Part shown: in pieces, positions 40,931-51,185 of the stretch
Layout of the letters: every line of letters begins with the position of its first letter
Numbering within the stretch: position 1 is the stretch's first letter
NCBI GenBank assembly: GCA_956465555.1
Contig: OY101115.1
Coordinates: 744,001-808,000 of the forward strand
DNA from: Nitzschia sp. pyKryTriq1
Taxonomy: Eukaryota > Bacillariophyta > Bacillariophyceae > Bacillariales > Bacillariaceae
DNA length: 64,000 nucleotides
Direction of reading: 5' to 3'
Position numbers and translations under genes: made by a program
Notes under the pieces: model-generated
Database searches by the model: none
Seen by the model: only the letters and a program-made list of their open reading frames with translations
Told to the model about the DNA's origin: nothing

Positions 40931-41144
40931 TTGTCCTACCAGCTGTTTGGTAACGGCTACACACAAATGAAGACTGGATATGCCACGACAGTAGCCATGA
41001 ATTTCTTCCCTGTACTGTGTGTTTACTCCATAGCTCCCTGTTCACCACATTATTTGTAACTTTTTGTGGTAATCGAATTTTCTATCTGTTCCTTCCAATT
41101 GAGTTTGATGCCATGCTTTTTATAAGCACTTTTACATCGGCTCG
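40931..41144. other. Short convergent spacer
   Basis: 3' ends of the SWEET and DUF1499 genes face each other; no feature is seen. Confidence 0.4.
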
Positions 41145-41936
41145 TTACACCAAAGATCCGCTTGTTCTTCGCTTGAGCTTCCAACCGAATTCGTTTTCCA
41201 GTCTTCCTCCAATATACTCAAGTCGCTTTGCGTTCACGCCCAAATCTGATTGTCCGAGGCGACTAGCGCTTCGAACATCAAACTCTGATTTCTCGGGATT
41301 AAACCAGAACTCAACATCGTCGATGTAACCACTTTTGTAGCTTTGAAATTGTACATATAGATACTGTTTTGCTTCGTCGTATTCCATCACGTGGAAACCA
41401 CCCCCATCAATCCCTTGCTGACCGACTTGGTACGTATCAACCACCCGTTTCAAATCCCGAATGGTTCCACCGTTGGGATTCCAGGGGTCGATATATCGAG
41501 CCCGGTTGTCCTGAAAGGGTGTACTCGAACACCAACAGTTGGGACGTCCATCGCACGGGGCCAACCCGACGTAGTCGCCTATGGAGGGAGAGGCTCGTGT
41601 CTTGACACCCAAGTAATCTGGCTGCGTTCCAGTCAAGGGTGTGCGATCTAAATATTGATCATCCAATCTATTATCGAATGCAGATGTAACCTGCGGCAAG
41701 AGTGCCGACGACGACGATAGACAAGCCGCAAAAAAAGCTCGTCGGGTGTCTGCGCGACCCACAAGCGGCGATGGTGGTATCAATGCCCTGATTGATTGGA
41801 ATAGCAGAACCGACATGGCAATTTGGCGTGGCATCAACATATTCGTGCTGTATATAGTTCCCGAGAAGAATCTCCAAAAGAATCGTAACGAAACTACACG
41901 GACTTGCGAAGAGAGTGTAAGAGCTGACGGTGACAT
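41145..41936 (-). CDS. DUF1499 protein, probable thylakoid lumen
   Basis: 263 aa from the ATG at 41936; the ATG at 41834 (MPRQIAMSVLLFQ) gives a shorter product with a cleaner N-terminal signal and may be the real start. The presequence looks tripartite: a hydrophobic signal, a transit-like Ser/Arg stretch, then a twin-arginine lumen signal (TRRAFFAACLSSSSALLPQVTSAF). The mature domain fits DUF1499: DYLGVKTRASPSIGDYVGLAPC, then PNCWCSSTPFQD, and the end part DDVEFWFNPEKSEFDVRSASRLGQSD followed by NAKRLEYI (quoted in pieces). DUF1499 proteins occur in plastid lumens and bacteria, with no known reaction. Single exon. Confidence 0.8.
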   Translation of the reverse strand: MSPSALTLSSQVRVVSLRFFWRFFSGTIYSTNMLMPRQIAMSVLLFQSIRALIPPSPLVGRADTRRAFFAACLSSSSALLPQVTSAFDNRLDDQYLDRTPLTGTQPDYLGVKTRASPSIGDYVGLAPCDGRPNCWCSSTPFQDNRARYIDPWNPNGGTIRDLKRVVDTYQVGQQGIDGGGFHVMEYDEAKQYLYVQFQSYKSGYIDDVEFWFNPEKSEFDVRSASRLGQSDLGVNAKRLEYIGGRLENEFGWKLKRRTSGSLV

Positions 41937-43300
41937 ATCTTCTGGAGGAAAGAGGCAATGTTGTGTACTGGTATGTATTTGTTTTTCTATATTGTAGTAA
42001 TGTGTTGATGATGGATGAGGGTGGGCGCGCAGCGCTGGGCGCTGCGCTGCGGTGGGTGAAACTGACTGAAACTGACGGAGGCCTGACGTCGTGTCTTCGT
42101 ATGTACCGGTACCGGTACAGTAACGGTACTTGCACCGGAACTTCTGCTACTGTACCGGTACCAGGTACCGGTACACACAGTACCGTTATAGAGTACCGGT
42201 AGAGACGACTGGGTACCGGCTGGGTGGGTACCAGTAGAGACCACACGGGGGAGTGTCTCTACTGTACCGGTAAAGTAGACCAGGGTACTTGTACGCACAG
42301 GGCAGTACCAGGTATGTACGAAGAATATACAAGTATCGGACATCAATGCTAATGTCGGAACCAGGTCGGAACGAACTCTGTATCAATCTGAGAACCAATC
42401 ATCATTATTTATAGAAGAAAAAATTGATATGAATGAAAAGTGAGCGAAGCGTCAAATAACACTACCACGAGCCAGGAGAGGATTTACCAGCACGTGCAAC
42501 TGTAATCGTGACAAGACGACATACTACACTTGTCTAATGGAGTACGAAGAAAGAGTGTAGACTACTCCAGTCCCGACATGCATCGTAGCAGTCGTCATCC
42601 TCATGATGTGATTGCTGTTGTAGCTATCTATGGCGGTACCGGTACAAGTGTGAAGTGTGACACTTCGTAATAAATAGTTTGCGAGGAGCTGGGAAGCGGC
42701 TGGCGGGACCTGTGGCATAAGCTATTTTTCTATTCATTGGCACGCGCGAGAATCAGAAGAGCATAAATAATTTTGGGTCTTGTTTCATCGAATCATACTG
42801 ACATGAATAGTTTTTCCCCCAAAATGGGGGCATATATCTGAGGTTGGAAAAATCTCCCTCCGACCTAGTTGGAATTTTCTGAGCGTGCATACATGCAACA
42901 TGCTTCCACCGGTACAGCGGTAGGTCGTGCGGTAGTCCCACATCCATTCATCTTCAGCGCATGCATGCTGGACGACTGCGATCAGCTTCACAGTACTGGT
43001 ACCATAGTACCGGCAATAGAGGGCGCGGGCTCGAAGCTCGAAAAGCTACTACTACTACTACTACTACTACTACAAGAGAGAGAGAGAGACACTACAAGAG
43101 AGAGAGAGAGAGTATTTCCATTGCACATTGCCCAGTCGACGTCGCCTATAGTACAGTTTCATTGACAGTCTCCTGCCGACTACATGATAGAATAAACAAT
43201 TTCGAATTGCCATCGGCCTTTTGGTGTCACTGAGTCGAAACTCGAAGCAACGATCGAGCTTATTGACTTGTGGTCGCTCGCTCGACAGAAGAGGAGGGAA
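41937..43300. other. Intergenic, richest in the ACCGGTAC motif
   Basis: About 1.36 kb with no supportable gene. A cluster of GTACCGGTACCGGTAC, TACCGGTACCAGGTACCGGTAC and related words lies at 42100-42270, with further words near 42632 and 42908. A compound microsatellite lies at 43043-43113. Confidence 0.6.
43043..43113. repeat. Compound (CTA)n/(GA)n microsatellite
   Basis: About nine CTA/ACT triplets (43046-43072) followed by a GA run, the word CACTACAA, and a second GA run. The unit ACTACAAGAGAGAGAGAGA occurs twice. It lies about 190 bp upstream of the protease start. Confidence 0.85.
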
Positions 43301-46268
43301 ATGGGGGTCGGCCAGCTGCTGTTACTGTGTACTCTTGTATCCGTTGTCATTCCGACGAGTTTGGGGGAAGAAATCACGCCTCGCATCGTAGGCGGTTCCG
43401 CAGCCGGAAGCAACGAATACCCTTACTTCATTAGGTGGGGTGGATGTGGAGCCACCCTCATTCATCCTGACGTTGCCCTTGGAGCAGCTCACGTAAGTAT
43501 CACGGAGAAGGATTCGTGCTGCCTGAACCTACCATTGTTATTGATGTCAGTCTCTAACAATTTTTTAGTGGTAAGTTTTGTCTGCGTCATCAGCTTTCCA
43601 ATTTGCGTCAATTGTCGTGGAAATTTTCTCATGCAAGCATTCATCGTTTCTTCGCAGCTCGGGTGGAAGTGGTGCGCTTCATGTTGGAACGACAGCACGA
43701 GACGCATTGGATGATGGATCAACTGCAGCTACTGTGGTGAAGCGCGTTTCGCATCCAGATTTTGATCGGGGGACGTATGCATATGATTTTGTAGTACTAA
43801 AACTTTCTGGCTGGGTAAGACTATGTGGGTGGAACTGGTGGATTTCTGCCGGCGACAAAATCTCATCGAAGCGCTTATTGTCCCCTCAGATTGATAAGGA
43901 TGTTGTGAGACTGAGCTCTGGGTCACCCTCTGTTGGAGACTCGTTAACAATTGTAGGGTTTGGTCTTACAACAGAAGATGGCAAGAATTCCAATAAATTG
44001 CTCAAAGCCGAAGTGAATTATTTTGATTCAGAGGCTTGTGCTAGCATCTTCGAAGGCGAGAACGAAATTATACCTGAAATCATGTTGTGCGCTGAAGGGT
44101 CAGGTGTGGATGCGTAAGTCATGACAGGGTAAAGTCCACGTTTTATTTGGTTTCATGTGAATCTCAAAGTTCTCCCTTTCAGCTGTAACGGCGATTCTGG
44201 TGGTCCCATTCTCGATAGCTCTGGGAAACAAGTCGGCATAATTTCCTGGGTGAGTTTTCGAGTAGAGATACTATATTTCCCTCGTGTAGTTATGATTGAT
44301 GATTCTGAATATCTGTCTCTTGCGTTTCAGGGAGTGGGTTGTGCTAGGCCTGGCGTTCCAGGAGTCTACTCACGAGTAAGCGGGGCGGACGATTGGATCA
44401 AGGACCAAATTTGTGAGTTGTCAGAGAATCCTCCCAATTCCTGTCCTGATGTTAATGCTCGCGATGGCTTTATCCGCTTAGATGTTTACTATGATATCAA
44501 CCCTACGGATATCAGTTGGATTATCAAAACTGCTGGAGGCCAAGTGATCGAGACATCGAACAGTGTCTCGGAAGAGAACGTCTTGGTTTCCACTTTCATT
44601 GACGTTGCTGATGGCGCCTATGTTTTCGAGATCAGTGATGTTTTTGGAGACGGATTTGAAGATGGTAAGTACCAGTTCATAGAAAAGCTTACCACGGAAG
44701 CATATCTTGCCTAACACTGTCCCTTTGTCATACAGGGGGGAGATTCGAGATGTACTACAATGGAGACAAATTGATCCTAAACGGCGGGGGAGACATCGCC
44801 TATGGTATATCGATTCCTTTTTCCCTCGGTGATGTATCTCCGACCCAGAGTCCAACGGGTAGAGAAACGCCTTCGCCGACTTCTAAACCAACTCTTTCGT
44901 CTGCTCCGACACCAAACCCAACGCCTGCACCGACTCGAAAACCAACCCGGAAACCGACTCGAAAACCAACCAGGGCACCGACTCGAAAACCAACCAGGGC
45001 ACCGACTCGAAAACCAACCCCGACACCGACTCGAAAACCAACCCCGGTACCAACTCCAAAACCAGCCCCGGTGCCAACTCGAAAACCAACCCTAGCACCG
45101 ACGCCCAAAGAAACGTCTGTGCCTACACGGAAACCAGTATCGCCAACCAAACCTCCAACAACAACACCGAAAGAGTCTCCCTCTGAAATACCTGCAGCGA
45201 ATCAAACTCCCGAGCCTACAGATAGTACTACGGCCCGTTCATCTAGGACAGAGCAACCAGCATCCCTGCCGACTTTATCCCCTGTTACCACTTCGTCTGG
45301 TGAACAAAATGATTCTTCGTCGGCGAGGCTGTCCTCTTCTCCGAGTTTGCGTCCCTCGACCGAGCCATCGAGTCGCCCTTCTTCTGGTCCCACGCCACCG
45401 ATCGCTCCCTCTCCACTAGCGAGCTCTTTCGTTCCTACGAAATCTTCACCTGTTCCCTTAGGTGGTTCATCGGGCTACCCAACTATTTCTCCCACAGCGT
45501 TTCCAACGAATCCAATTGAACTGAACGGTCCTCCAGGACCCGGACTGACGGATGAACCTTCGCAACAAGGATCTACGGATCGGATTGAGAACCCCAGTTC
45601 CTTTCCGTCACAGGCTCCAGCAGAGATTCCTGCATCAAGCTTTGCTCTCCATCCTACCCCCGGTCCAAGTATCAAACCCACCACAAAAGTATCCAGTAGT
45701 CCCAGCACTCGGCCGTCAACTGAATTGCCCATCGATTCGCCTCCTAGCGTTACACCGTCTGGTTTCGTCGGTGGTACAAGTACGATTCCGAGCGATTCCC
45801 CAAGTGCAGCTCCATCTCTTACACCCGTGAGTAAACCTCCAACTCGTCTACCCGTGAGCGAGTCTTCAGTGACTTTGATTATGCGACTGGAAATTACCAT
45901 ACTAGCCACACCTGCCGACGTCAGCTTACGGATAGAAGGCCCTGGTGAAAAGGATCAAGCAAAATTCAACAAGGGTTTCTACAAAGAGACAGGTACCATC
46001 AGCCATTATGTCATAGTTTCAGCAGGCGTGCATACTCTCGAATTCGCAAATGAATCTGGAGAAGGCAAGGGTGAGTCAGTTCATCGATATGGTTGGTTCC
46101 TTTTTGTCGCGCTCCCAAATTTGCTCATTTGTTGTGCTTTGCTTTGACTTTCTTTTAGTTGTCGTTACCGCTTATCGCATGAAAGGATCCTTATTTGTAC
46201 CGGTCGGTACGGCAAACCTGGACGGGGACCCGCCGCTGCTTTCTTCTGGTTTCGAAGTGTTCATTTGA
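43301..46268 (+). CDS. Secreted trypsin-like serine protease with Pro/Thr-rich tail
   Basis: Eight exons: 43301-43492, 43569-43570, 43658-43814, 43890-44113, 44183-44249, 44331-44664, 44736-46070, 46159-46268; 806 aa in a continuous frame. Introns are 69-88 bp. A signal peptide (1-22) is followed by a short propeptide with activation site R28|IVGG. The triad is His64 (AAHC), Asp108 (YDFVVLKL) and Ser197 (NGDSGGP); GVYSRV follows. So it is an intact S1 protease. A small beta-rich domain (about 240-350) precedes a long tail of [14 protein letters not shown]-type repeats (about 355-720) and a C-terminal hydrophobic-strand domain ending SSGFEVFI. The tail may attach it to the wall or matrix. Exon 2 is only 2 nt (TG) and completes the Cys after His64. 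Intron 3 is a multiple of three without a stop and could be retained. Confidence 0.85.
43569..43570 (+). other. Predicted 2-nt microexon (TG)
   Basis: Flanked by TTTTTTAG on the left and GTAAGTTTTG on the right. With it, exon 1 (ending ...GCTCAC, phase 0) joins exon 3 (starting C TCG GGT) as Ala-Ala-His-Cys-Ser, the expected protease sequence. Without it the frame ends at a stop after about 18 codons. The flanking introns are 76 and 87 bp, like others in the gene. Confidence 0.7.
44886..45130 (+). repeat. Coding PTRKPT tandem repeats
   Basis: 12-bp and 24-bp variants of a CCGACTCGAAAACCAACC-like unit encode about a dozen copies of PTRKPT/APTRKPT/VPTPKPA in the protease tail. Basic Arg-Lys pairs alternate with Pro-Thr. 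Confidence 0.85.
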
Positions 46269-46839
46269 GCTTCGAGTCGGAAGCATCGATCATGCCATGT
46301 GTACCGACGGAAGCTCTTTGCAAAATACAAGGGAGCATGGGTCGTGTGCATTCCCGTCACCGAAGATCGCCAAGCTGTTCGCGAGAAACAACATTGTTTG
46401 ATGTCTTCTCCGCCTCTTGCCTCATGGCACACGATAGCTTGAGCCTTGGCGGGTCTTCGTCTCGCCACGTTAAAGTCTCATCGCTGTAGCTTGAGATGTG
46501 TCCTTGCCTTTTTTGTTCCTGCTAACCCAGGAGTACATGATAGCAAACCGGACAACTATTGGCTGGAGCCGGCTGTACTTTCTAGCTTCGACTAATAGGT
46601 AGTCAACTCACTCTGTACTTTCTAGCTTCGACTAATAGGTAGTCAGCTCAATGATCGCATAGACATCAGTCGACCTTGAACTAATATTTATCAGTCCTCA
46701 ATGTACTCGGCGTAAATACCTTCTCTCTCGCTTGAGGACAGTACAAGTAATGGGGGAAAGGCGTAAACCTACCAAACGGTTTAAGCAAAACAATCGAATC
46801 GACAACCGGCCCAGTCTCCACTGGTACGAGTATACACTT
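46269..46839. other. Intergenic
   Basis: Convergent spacer between the protease and the J-domain gene. It holds a 40-bp tandem duplication at 46573-46651. Short frames at 46172-46489 overlap the protease end and have no features. Confidence 0.5.
46573..46651. repeat. 40-bp tandem duplication
   Basis: The unit beginning CTGTACTTTCTAGCTTCGAC and ending with TAGTCARCTCA starts at 46573 and again at 46613; the copies differ at about one base plus the last position. Confidence 0.9.
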
Positions 46840-48858
46840 TCAACCGGTCACTTGGCGAGTCTTTCGGATACGGGTAGATCTACGCAGCGCCGTTCCCGCT
46901 GAAGGATCGAAGACTACAACCTCGTTTCCAATTGGAACTAGGGCTTTGTTTTCCGCATCAAGATGAGATACCGTCTTGAGTGTAGTGACGTCCTTGTCGC
47001 CTTGTCCAGCCCCTGCCTTGCTCTTGCTGGTTGTCTTTTTTGGTGGTGATGGCCTGGCATCTTTAGCAGCTTCGTCCACCTTGATGACGTCGGGAACTTT
47101 GTTCTCCTTGTTTGCAGGACGAGGCGGGGCTTCTAGCGCAAGAACACCTGCATCCTGTCTTTCCCCGTCCCTTTGGTTGCGAATCTTTTTTCTTGCGGGA
47201 GGTTTAGAATCTGGTTCTTCTCCAAGGGGCCGCTTAGGGGCAAGTCCTTGGGCTACACGCATTTGCTCTGGCGCTGCCTTGAGTGCAAGGCCGTTTGCTC
47301 TGTACCCAGCTGAGAAATTCTGGACCAGCATTGGTTTCTCCTCATGGAAGTCATCGAGACTAGCAGCACCAGATTCGAGATTTCTCTTCAAATCATGAAG
47401 AGAGATCAACTGTTCGAACAAACGATTTTAAAATGGATGTTTCCATGAGTCCTTCGCACTAGTGTAAACATCACGGTACAACAAGGAAACTCCCCTCATG
47501 CGTACACACCTGAATCCGTCGAGAACGCGCCTGGGAGACTTTGGAATAGCCCGGTTCTTTTCCAACAAGTAACACATCCGTCTTCCCCGAGACGGAACCA
47601 GTGACCCTTCCCCCGAACGATGCGACCAAGGCCTTGGCTCGATCCTTGCCCAGGCTAAGGCCAGCGCCACCTCCTAGTTCCGGGAAAATCCCTGTCAAAA
47701 CGACTCGCTTACCTTGCAAAACGTTTGCAAGGCAACCGTTGCGACCAGGAACAGGAACTACAAAGGCTTGCTTCTGGGCCTTGACCAAGGCGGTAGCCTT
47801 TTGATCATCGTTTCTTCTCGCCACCAGCTTCTTTTCCTCGTCGTCCTCGTCTTGCGGTCCAAGAGAAGCTGGCTTGCCTCCCCCCTCCTCACCGCCAGCC
47901 CGAGGCTTCCTTTTCGTTGTTGCACGAGCCCAGTTGGACTTATCCATTAAGTGACGCACAAACCTGGTCTGGTCTTCAGCATCAAGTTCCACAAAACCCG
48001 AGAGCAAGACATCATTCATTCGCGTGAGGGCAGCAGCAAACAACTTCTCATCCTTGGTATTTTCGGGATCCGGCATACCCAACCAAACCTTATGAGGAAC
48101 GCCTGTAACGGACGGCACAAGGATTAGTAATCAGATCTAGAAGCTTGCGAGGAGAGACCAATATCGGAAATACAGAGCAAGGAGAACGACGTTGTAAACG
48201 ACGATCGAGGAGATTGCAACTTACGCCAACAACGCAAGTGATGCCACCGAGAGTAGGTCCCTGTTTCTTCTACCATTGAACCCACACGGATTTCACCTCT
48301 TCCAATGAATTCGGGAACCTTAATTTTAGCAACCTCATCGCATTTCTCGGGATTGACATCCGGCGGCAGCTCCGAGCATTTCTTGCTAGTCTTTCCTTGT
48401 TGCTTGCACCTGCTGCGCCCACTTCTGGCGATTTCCACACGGTATCCCGGGACTTCTGCCGCGGCGGCTTCCGCGTAATAGTCCCATGAAGGGGTTTCCA
48501 TGTTGTCAAATCCAGCATCGTAGTCGTTCATGTTGTAAGCATCCTCTTGAGCTTTGGATGGTGCAGCGCCACCTCTTTCCTCGACGACGAGGCACTCAGA
48601 GAACAGCCATGCCCCGCTTCGTTTTCCTTTGTGGAGGTCGCGAAGCAACTCGAAGGATGTCTGAATCTCTCGAAAGACTGCAGTGTCACCACCTTTGTCA
48701 GGATGCGCCTTCAAGACTTGCTCTAGGTAGATCTTTCTCACGACTTTGAATTCGTCTCCTCGTTCGTTGCCGCAAGATTCAAAGACGGAAGCATCTTGGA
48801 TCCCGAGGATCTCGAGGGATTCACGGATCGTCCTTTTCTTGGATTTGGAGGGCGGCAT
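46840..48858 (-). CDS. J-domain / PARP-like zinc finger / BRCT protein
   Basis: Three exons: 48225-48858, 47510-48102, 46840-47409; introns of 122 and 100 bp; 598 aa from the ATG at 48858. A J domain (about 13-80) has the HPD motif intact (KAHPDKGGD, residues 52-54). A PARP-type zinc-finger-like module spans about 143-212: ARSGRSRCK, then GEIRVGSMVEE and WHHLRCW, with the His-x2-Cys pair in place; the first Cys pair is split by an insert (C151 and C161). A BRCT domain of the RFC1/ligase kind covers about 336-425 (LQGKRVVLTGIF, GGRVTGSVSGKTDVLLVG, then across the intron RRIQLISLHDL). The C-terminus is Lys/Arg-rich with an RKKIR signal. A nuclear DNA-damage role with Hsp70 recruitment is inferred. 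Confidence 0.85.
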
Positions 48859-49395
48859 TATGGGACCAGTATTATCGTGTGGTTTATGTTGTTACTGGTA
48901 GAGCTCTTGATTTGTCCGGAGAAGACGGGAAACCACAAGGAGGACAATGACAATGAAGATCACGACCAAAGATGATGTTTGATGTTTTGTGGGTGAGAGT
49001 AATATCCGTGGATGGAGGTTTCTCGTGTGCACCGCGTCCCGCGTCTCGCTATGTACTGTATGCCGAAAGCGCGTTGAAAGTCGCTGCATTCTGCTTGGCG
49101 CGGCCAGCTTCGTGAACCTTGACTGGCGAGCTCCAACCTTCAAGAAATCTTTTGCGATCTAGACCTCGCAAAATGTGCCGTCGTCCCGTCTACCGGGGTG
49201 AGGAGGATGAGAAAACAACTTCTCGCTCTGCTTCTTTGGCCAACTTTCATACCGGCACAAGTATTCTAGTAGCTAGAGAGTAAAGAGTAGAACAGGGAGT
49301 AGCAAGCTATTCTCGCGGCCAACTCCTCATTGTGCTATGCAAAATGAGCAGTGCTTTTGTCCATTCAAAAAGAAAGCTCTACTAGCATTGGAATA
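48859..49395. other. Intergenic
   Basis: Between the start of the J-domain gene and the end of the TrmO gene, both on the minus strand. No gene is supportable. Confidence 0.45.
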
Positions 49396-50472
49396 TCATT
49401 CCTCGCCGTCGTCGTCTTCACCACCAACAGCAGCTACCGTCTCGGAGATTGATGATGCATTGTGGATCCCGACAACCCGTGCTCCAGAATCCCCAACCAA
49501 GAATTCAACTTCGACACGACAAAATAAGAGTCGAAAAGTGTCAGAAGAGACGCTTCCTCTCTGATTTTTGGAGACCCCCTTGTGAGATGATCGAGGATCT
49601 TGGGCCAAGATCTCTGTTAATGTTTGGATTGCTGCTTGTAGTGCCGTCGGGTCTTTATTAGAATATAGTGGAGCGAGATCATTGTTCTGGTAGAACGCCC
49701 CAAGCATCTGTTTTGCCTTTTCAGTAAACTCCACCTTGGGCAAAACATCTTCCTTGTTTTCTACCCACGGCGGAAGCCGCAAGGCGCTGGCATCATAGGT
49801 CACCTCCAGTGGAATATCCCAGTGCACGTAGGGTTTAATGTCATATACAGGTGTCCCATTCACCAAGTCGAGTGCACTAATGTGTAAGCGCCGCGATGAG
49901 GGCTCCCACCGTTCCAACTTCACCAAGGAGAGCCCTAACGCATTCGGCCGATGCGGAGACCGTGTAGCCAACTGGCCAACCTTGATGCCACCGGCACGCG
50001 GGGGTCGGATCTTGGATTTTTTGGAAGTTGCCAGAGAAGTGTTTTCGTGGAAAGCAAAAATAACCCAGATATGGCTGTAATCGTCAATACTATCAAGTGC
50101 TTCTGGGGAAAGACTGGGGGAGAATTGAATGTAGCCTCTGGAACTCGGAACGAGCATACCTTGCCGTGGAGTGCCCATGCGTTTTGTGTAGGGAGAGACG
50201 ACTGTCCCAATAGTCGAGAGCTTCATCATATGGGGATCACTTGCAGAAGAATTTGCTGAAGAAACCGAAAGCTGCTTCTGACGAGCCAAGGCATTGCGAA
50301 GCTTTACTTCGGCACGAATTCGACCCTTCCGCTCTTCTTGTCGCTTTCCTTCCAAATCGACCGACAGCTCGTTGCTTTTCTGCCGATGAAATACATAGCA
50401 CAAACCCACAGTTATAATACTAGATACTGCTGCTGCTGCCGCTGCCACAACAAGCAAGTCTCCCTTTGGCAT
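49396..50472 (-). CDS. TRMO: tRNA (adenine-N6)-methyltransferase TrmO (TsaA-like)
   Basis: 358 aa from the ATG at 50472. TrmO methylates N6 of t6A37 to give m6t6A in certain tRNAs. The core is clear: LSTIGTVVSPYTKRMGTPRQG (about 83-103) starting the fold, SHIWVIFAFHEN, IRPPR, VGQLATRSPHRPNALGLSLVKL and the DLVNGTPVYDIKPYV signature. Human TRMO has a similar C-terminal extension with a PEFT-like partner region; here it is Ser-rich and acidic. Unusually there is a hydrophobic N-terminus (LLVVAAAAAAVSSIITVGLCYVF, residues 6-28) followed by a basic helix, which could anchor the enzyme or serve as an organelle signal. Single exon. Confidence 0.9.
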   Translation of the reverse strand: MPKGDLLVVAAAAAAVSSIITVGLCYVFHRQKSNELSVDLEGKRQEERKGRIRAEVKLRNALARQKQLSVSSANSSASDPHMMKLSTIGTVVSPYTKRMGTPRQGMLVPSSRGYIQFSPSLSPEALDSIDDYSHIWVIFAFHENTSLATSKKSKIRPPRAGGIKVGQLATRSPHRPNALGLSLVKLERWEPSSRRLHISALDLVNGTPVYDIKPYVHWDIPLEVTYDASALRLPPWVENKEDVLPKVEFTEKAKQMLGAFYQNNDLAPLYSNKDPTALQAAIQTLTEILAQDPRSSHKGVSKNQRGSVSSDTFRLLFCRVEVEFLVGDSGARVVGIHNASSISETVAAVGGEDDDGEE

Positions 50473-51185
50473 GGTCGACTTTGGAACATGCTCCAGAAAA
50501 TGAATGGATATCGGCAGTTCGTACCGGTGGGAGTAACAGGTTGAAAGAGTTTTTTATTTTTATTTTTGCGATGATTATTATTTGTGCGGTGATAGGTGAT
50601 AATAGCAGGTGATATATATGTAGGTAATACGAGTAAACAGTAAACTAAAAGGGCGGTCGAGCGACGGACAGACAGACATATTACAATAATTGCAATATCC
50701 GACCAGTTGAGCTACCGAATTATTCTCTCTACTACTATCGTACTCTCTACTATACTCCTCTACTCTACTACTACTACTAGTATAGTAGAGAGTAGCTACT
50801 AGTAGTAGAGTAGAGTAGAGTAGAGTAGAGTAGAGAGAGAGCAGTCAGTCGAGTAGTCGAAGTGAAGATTATTTACGATCATTCTCCCTTGATGTTCGAA
50901 GTAGTGGTGTGTCGGATTGTAAAAACTGAGAGTCTTTGTCTCATAGTAATCCAAATACTTTCATTGTCACGTCTGCTGCTGGGTGAGGAGTCGTCATCAT
51001 GGTACTAGGTTGTTTCCTTCTCCGTCTTCATCGCAGTCGATGATTGTAGGGTAGTTTCCTATTTAGCAGTCGTACGAGAATCTGCCTATCGTGTTGTTGC
51101 ATTAGCCAATTATATCGTCCTACACTTCAGCCAGGCCACAGCAAAGGTGCATTCCAGACCACCAAACAGCTAATACCATCTATGG
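50473..51185. other. Intergenic with palindromic microsatellite
   Basis: Contains the CTACT/AGTAG palindromic array at 50726-50840 and AT-rich DNA before it. No gene is supportable. Confidence 0.5.
50726..50840. repeat. Palindromic CTACT/AGTAG microsatellite
   Basis: Runs of CTCTACTA on the left turn into TAGTAGAG on the right. The exact 15-bp inverted repeat TACTCTCTACTATAC (50741-50755) / GTATAGTAGAGAGTA (50780-50794) forms the core; (GTAGA)n continues to about 50832. Confidence 0.88.

Noticed and set aside
43046-43113. Short regular repeats as a CRISPR array
   Set aside because: A simple microsatellite without spacers, in a eukaryotic genome.
43815-43889. Protease intron 3 as coding sequence
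   Set aside because: It is in frame and without a stop, but it has good splice sites (GTAAGA, CCCCTCAG) and would add 25 Trp-rich residues after the catalytic Asp strand; retained forms remain possible.
44800-45150. 116-residue minus-strand Gly/Val repeat frame
   Set aside because: Antisense shadow of the Pro/Thr-rich protease tail.
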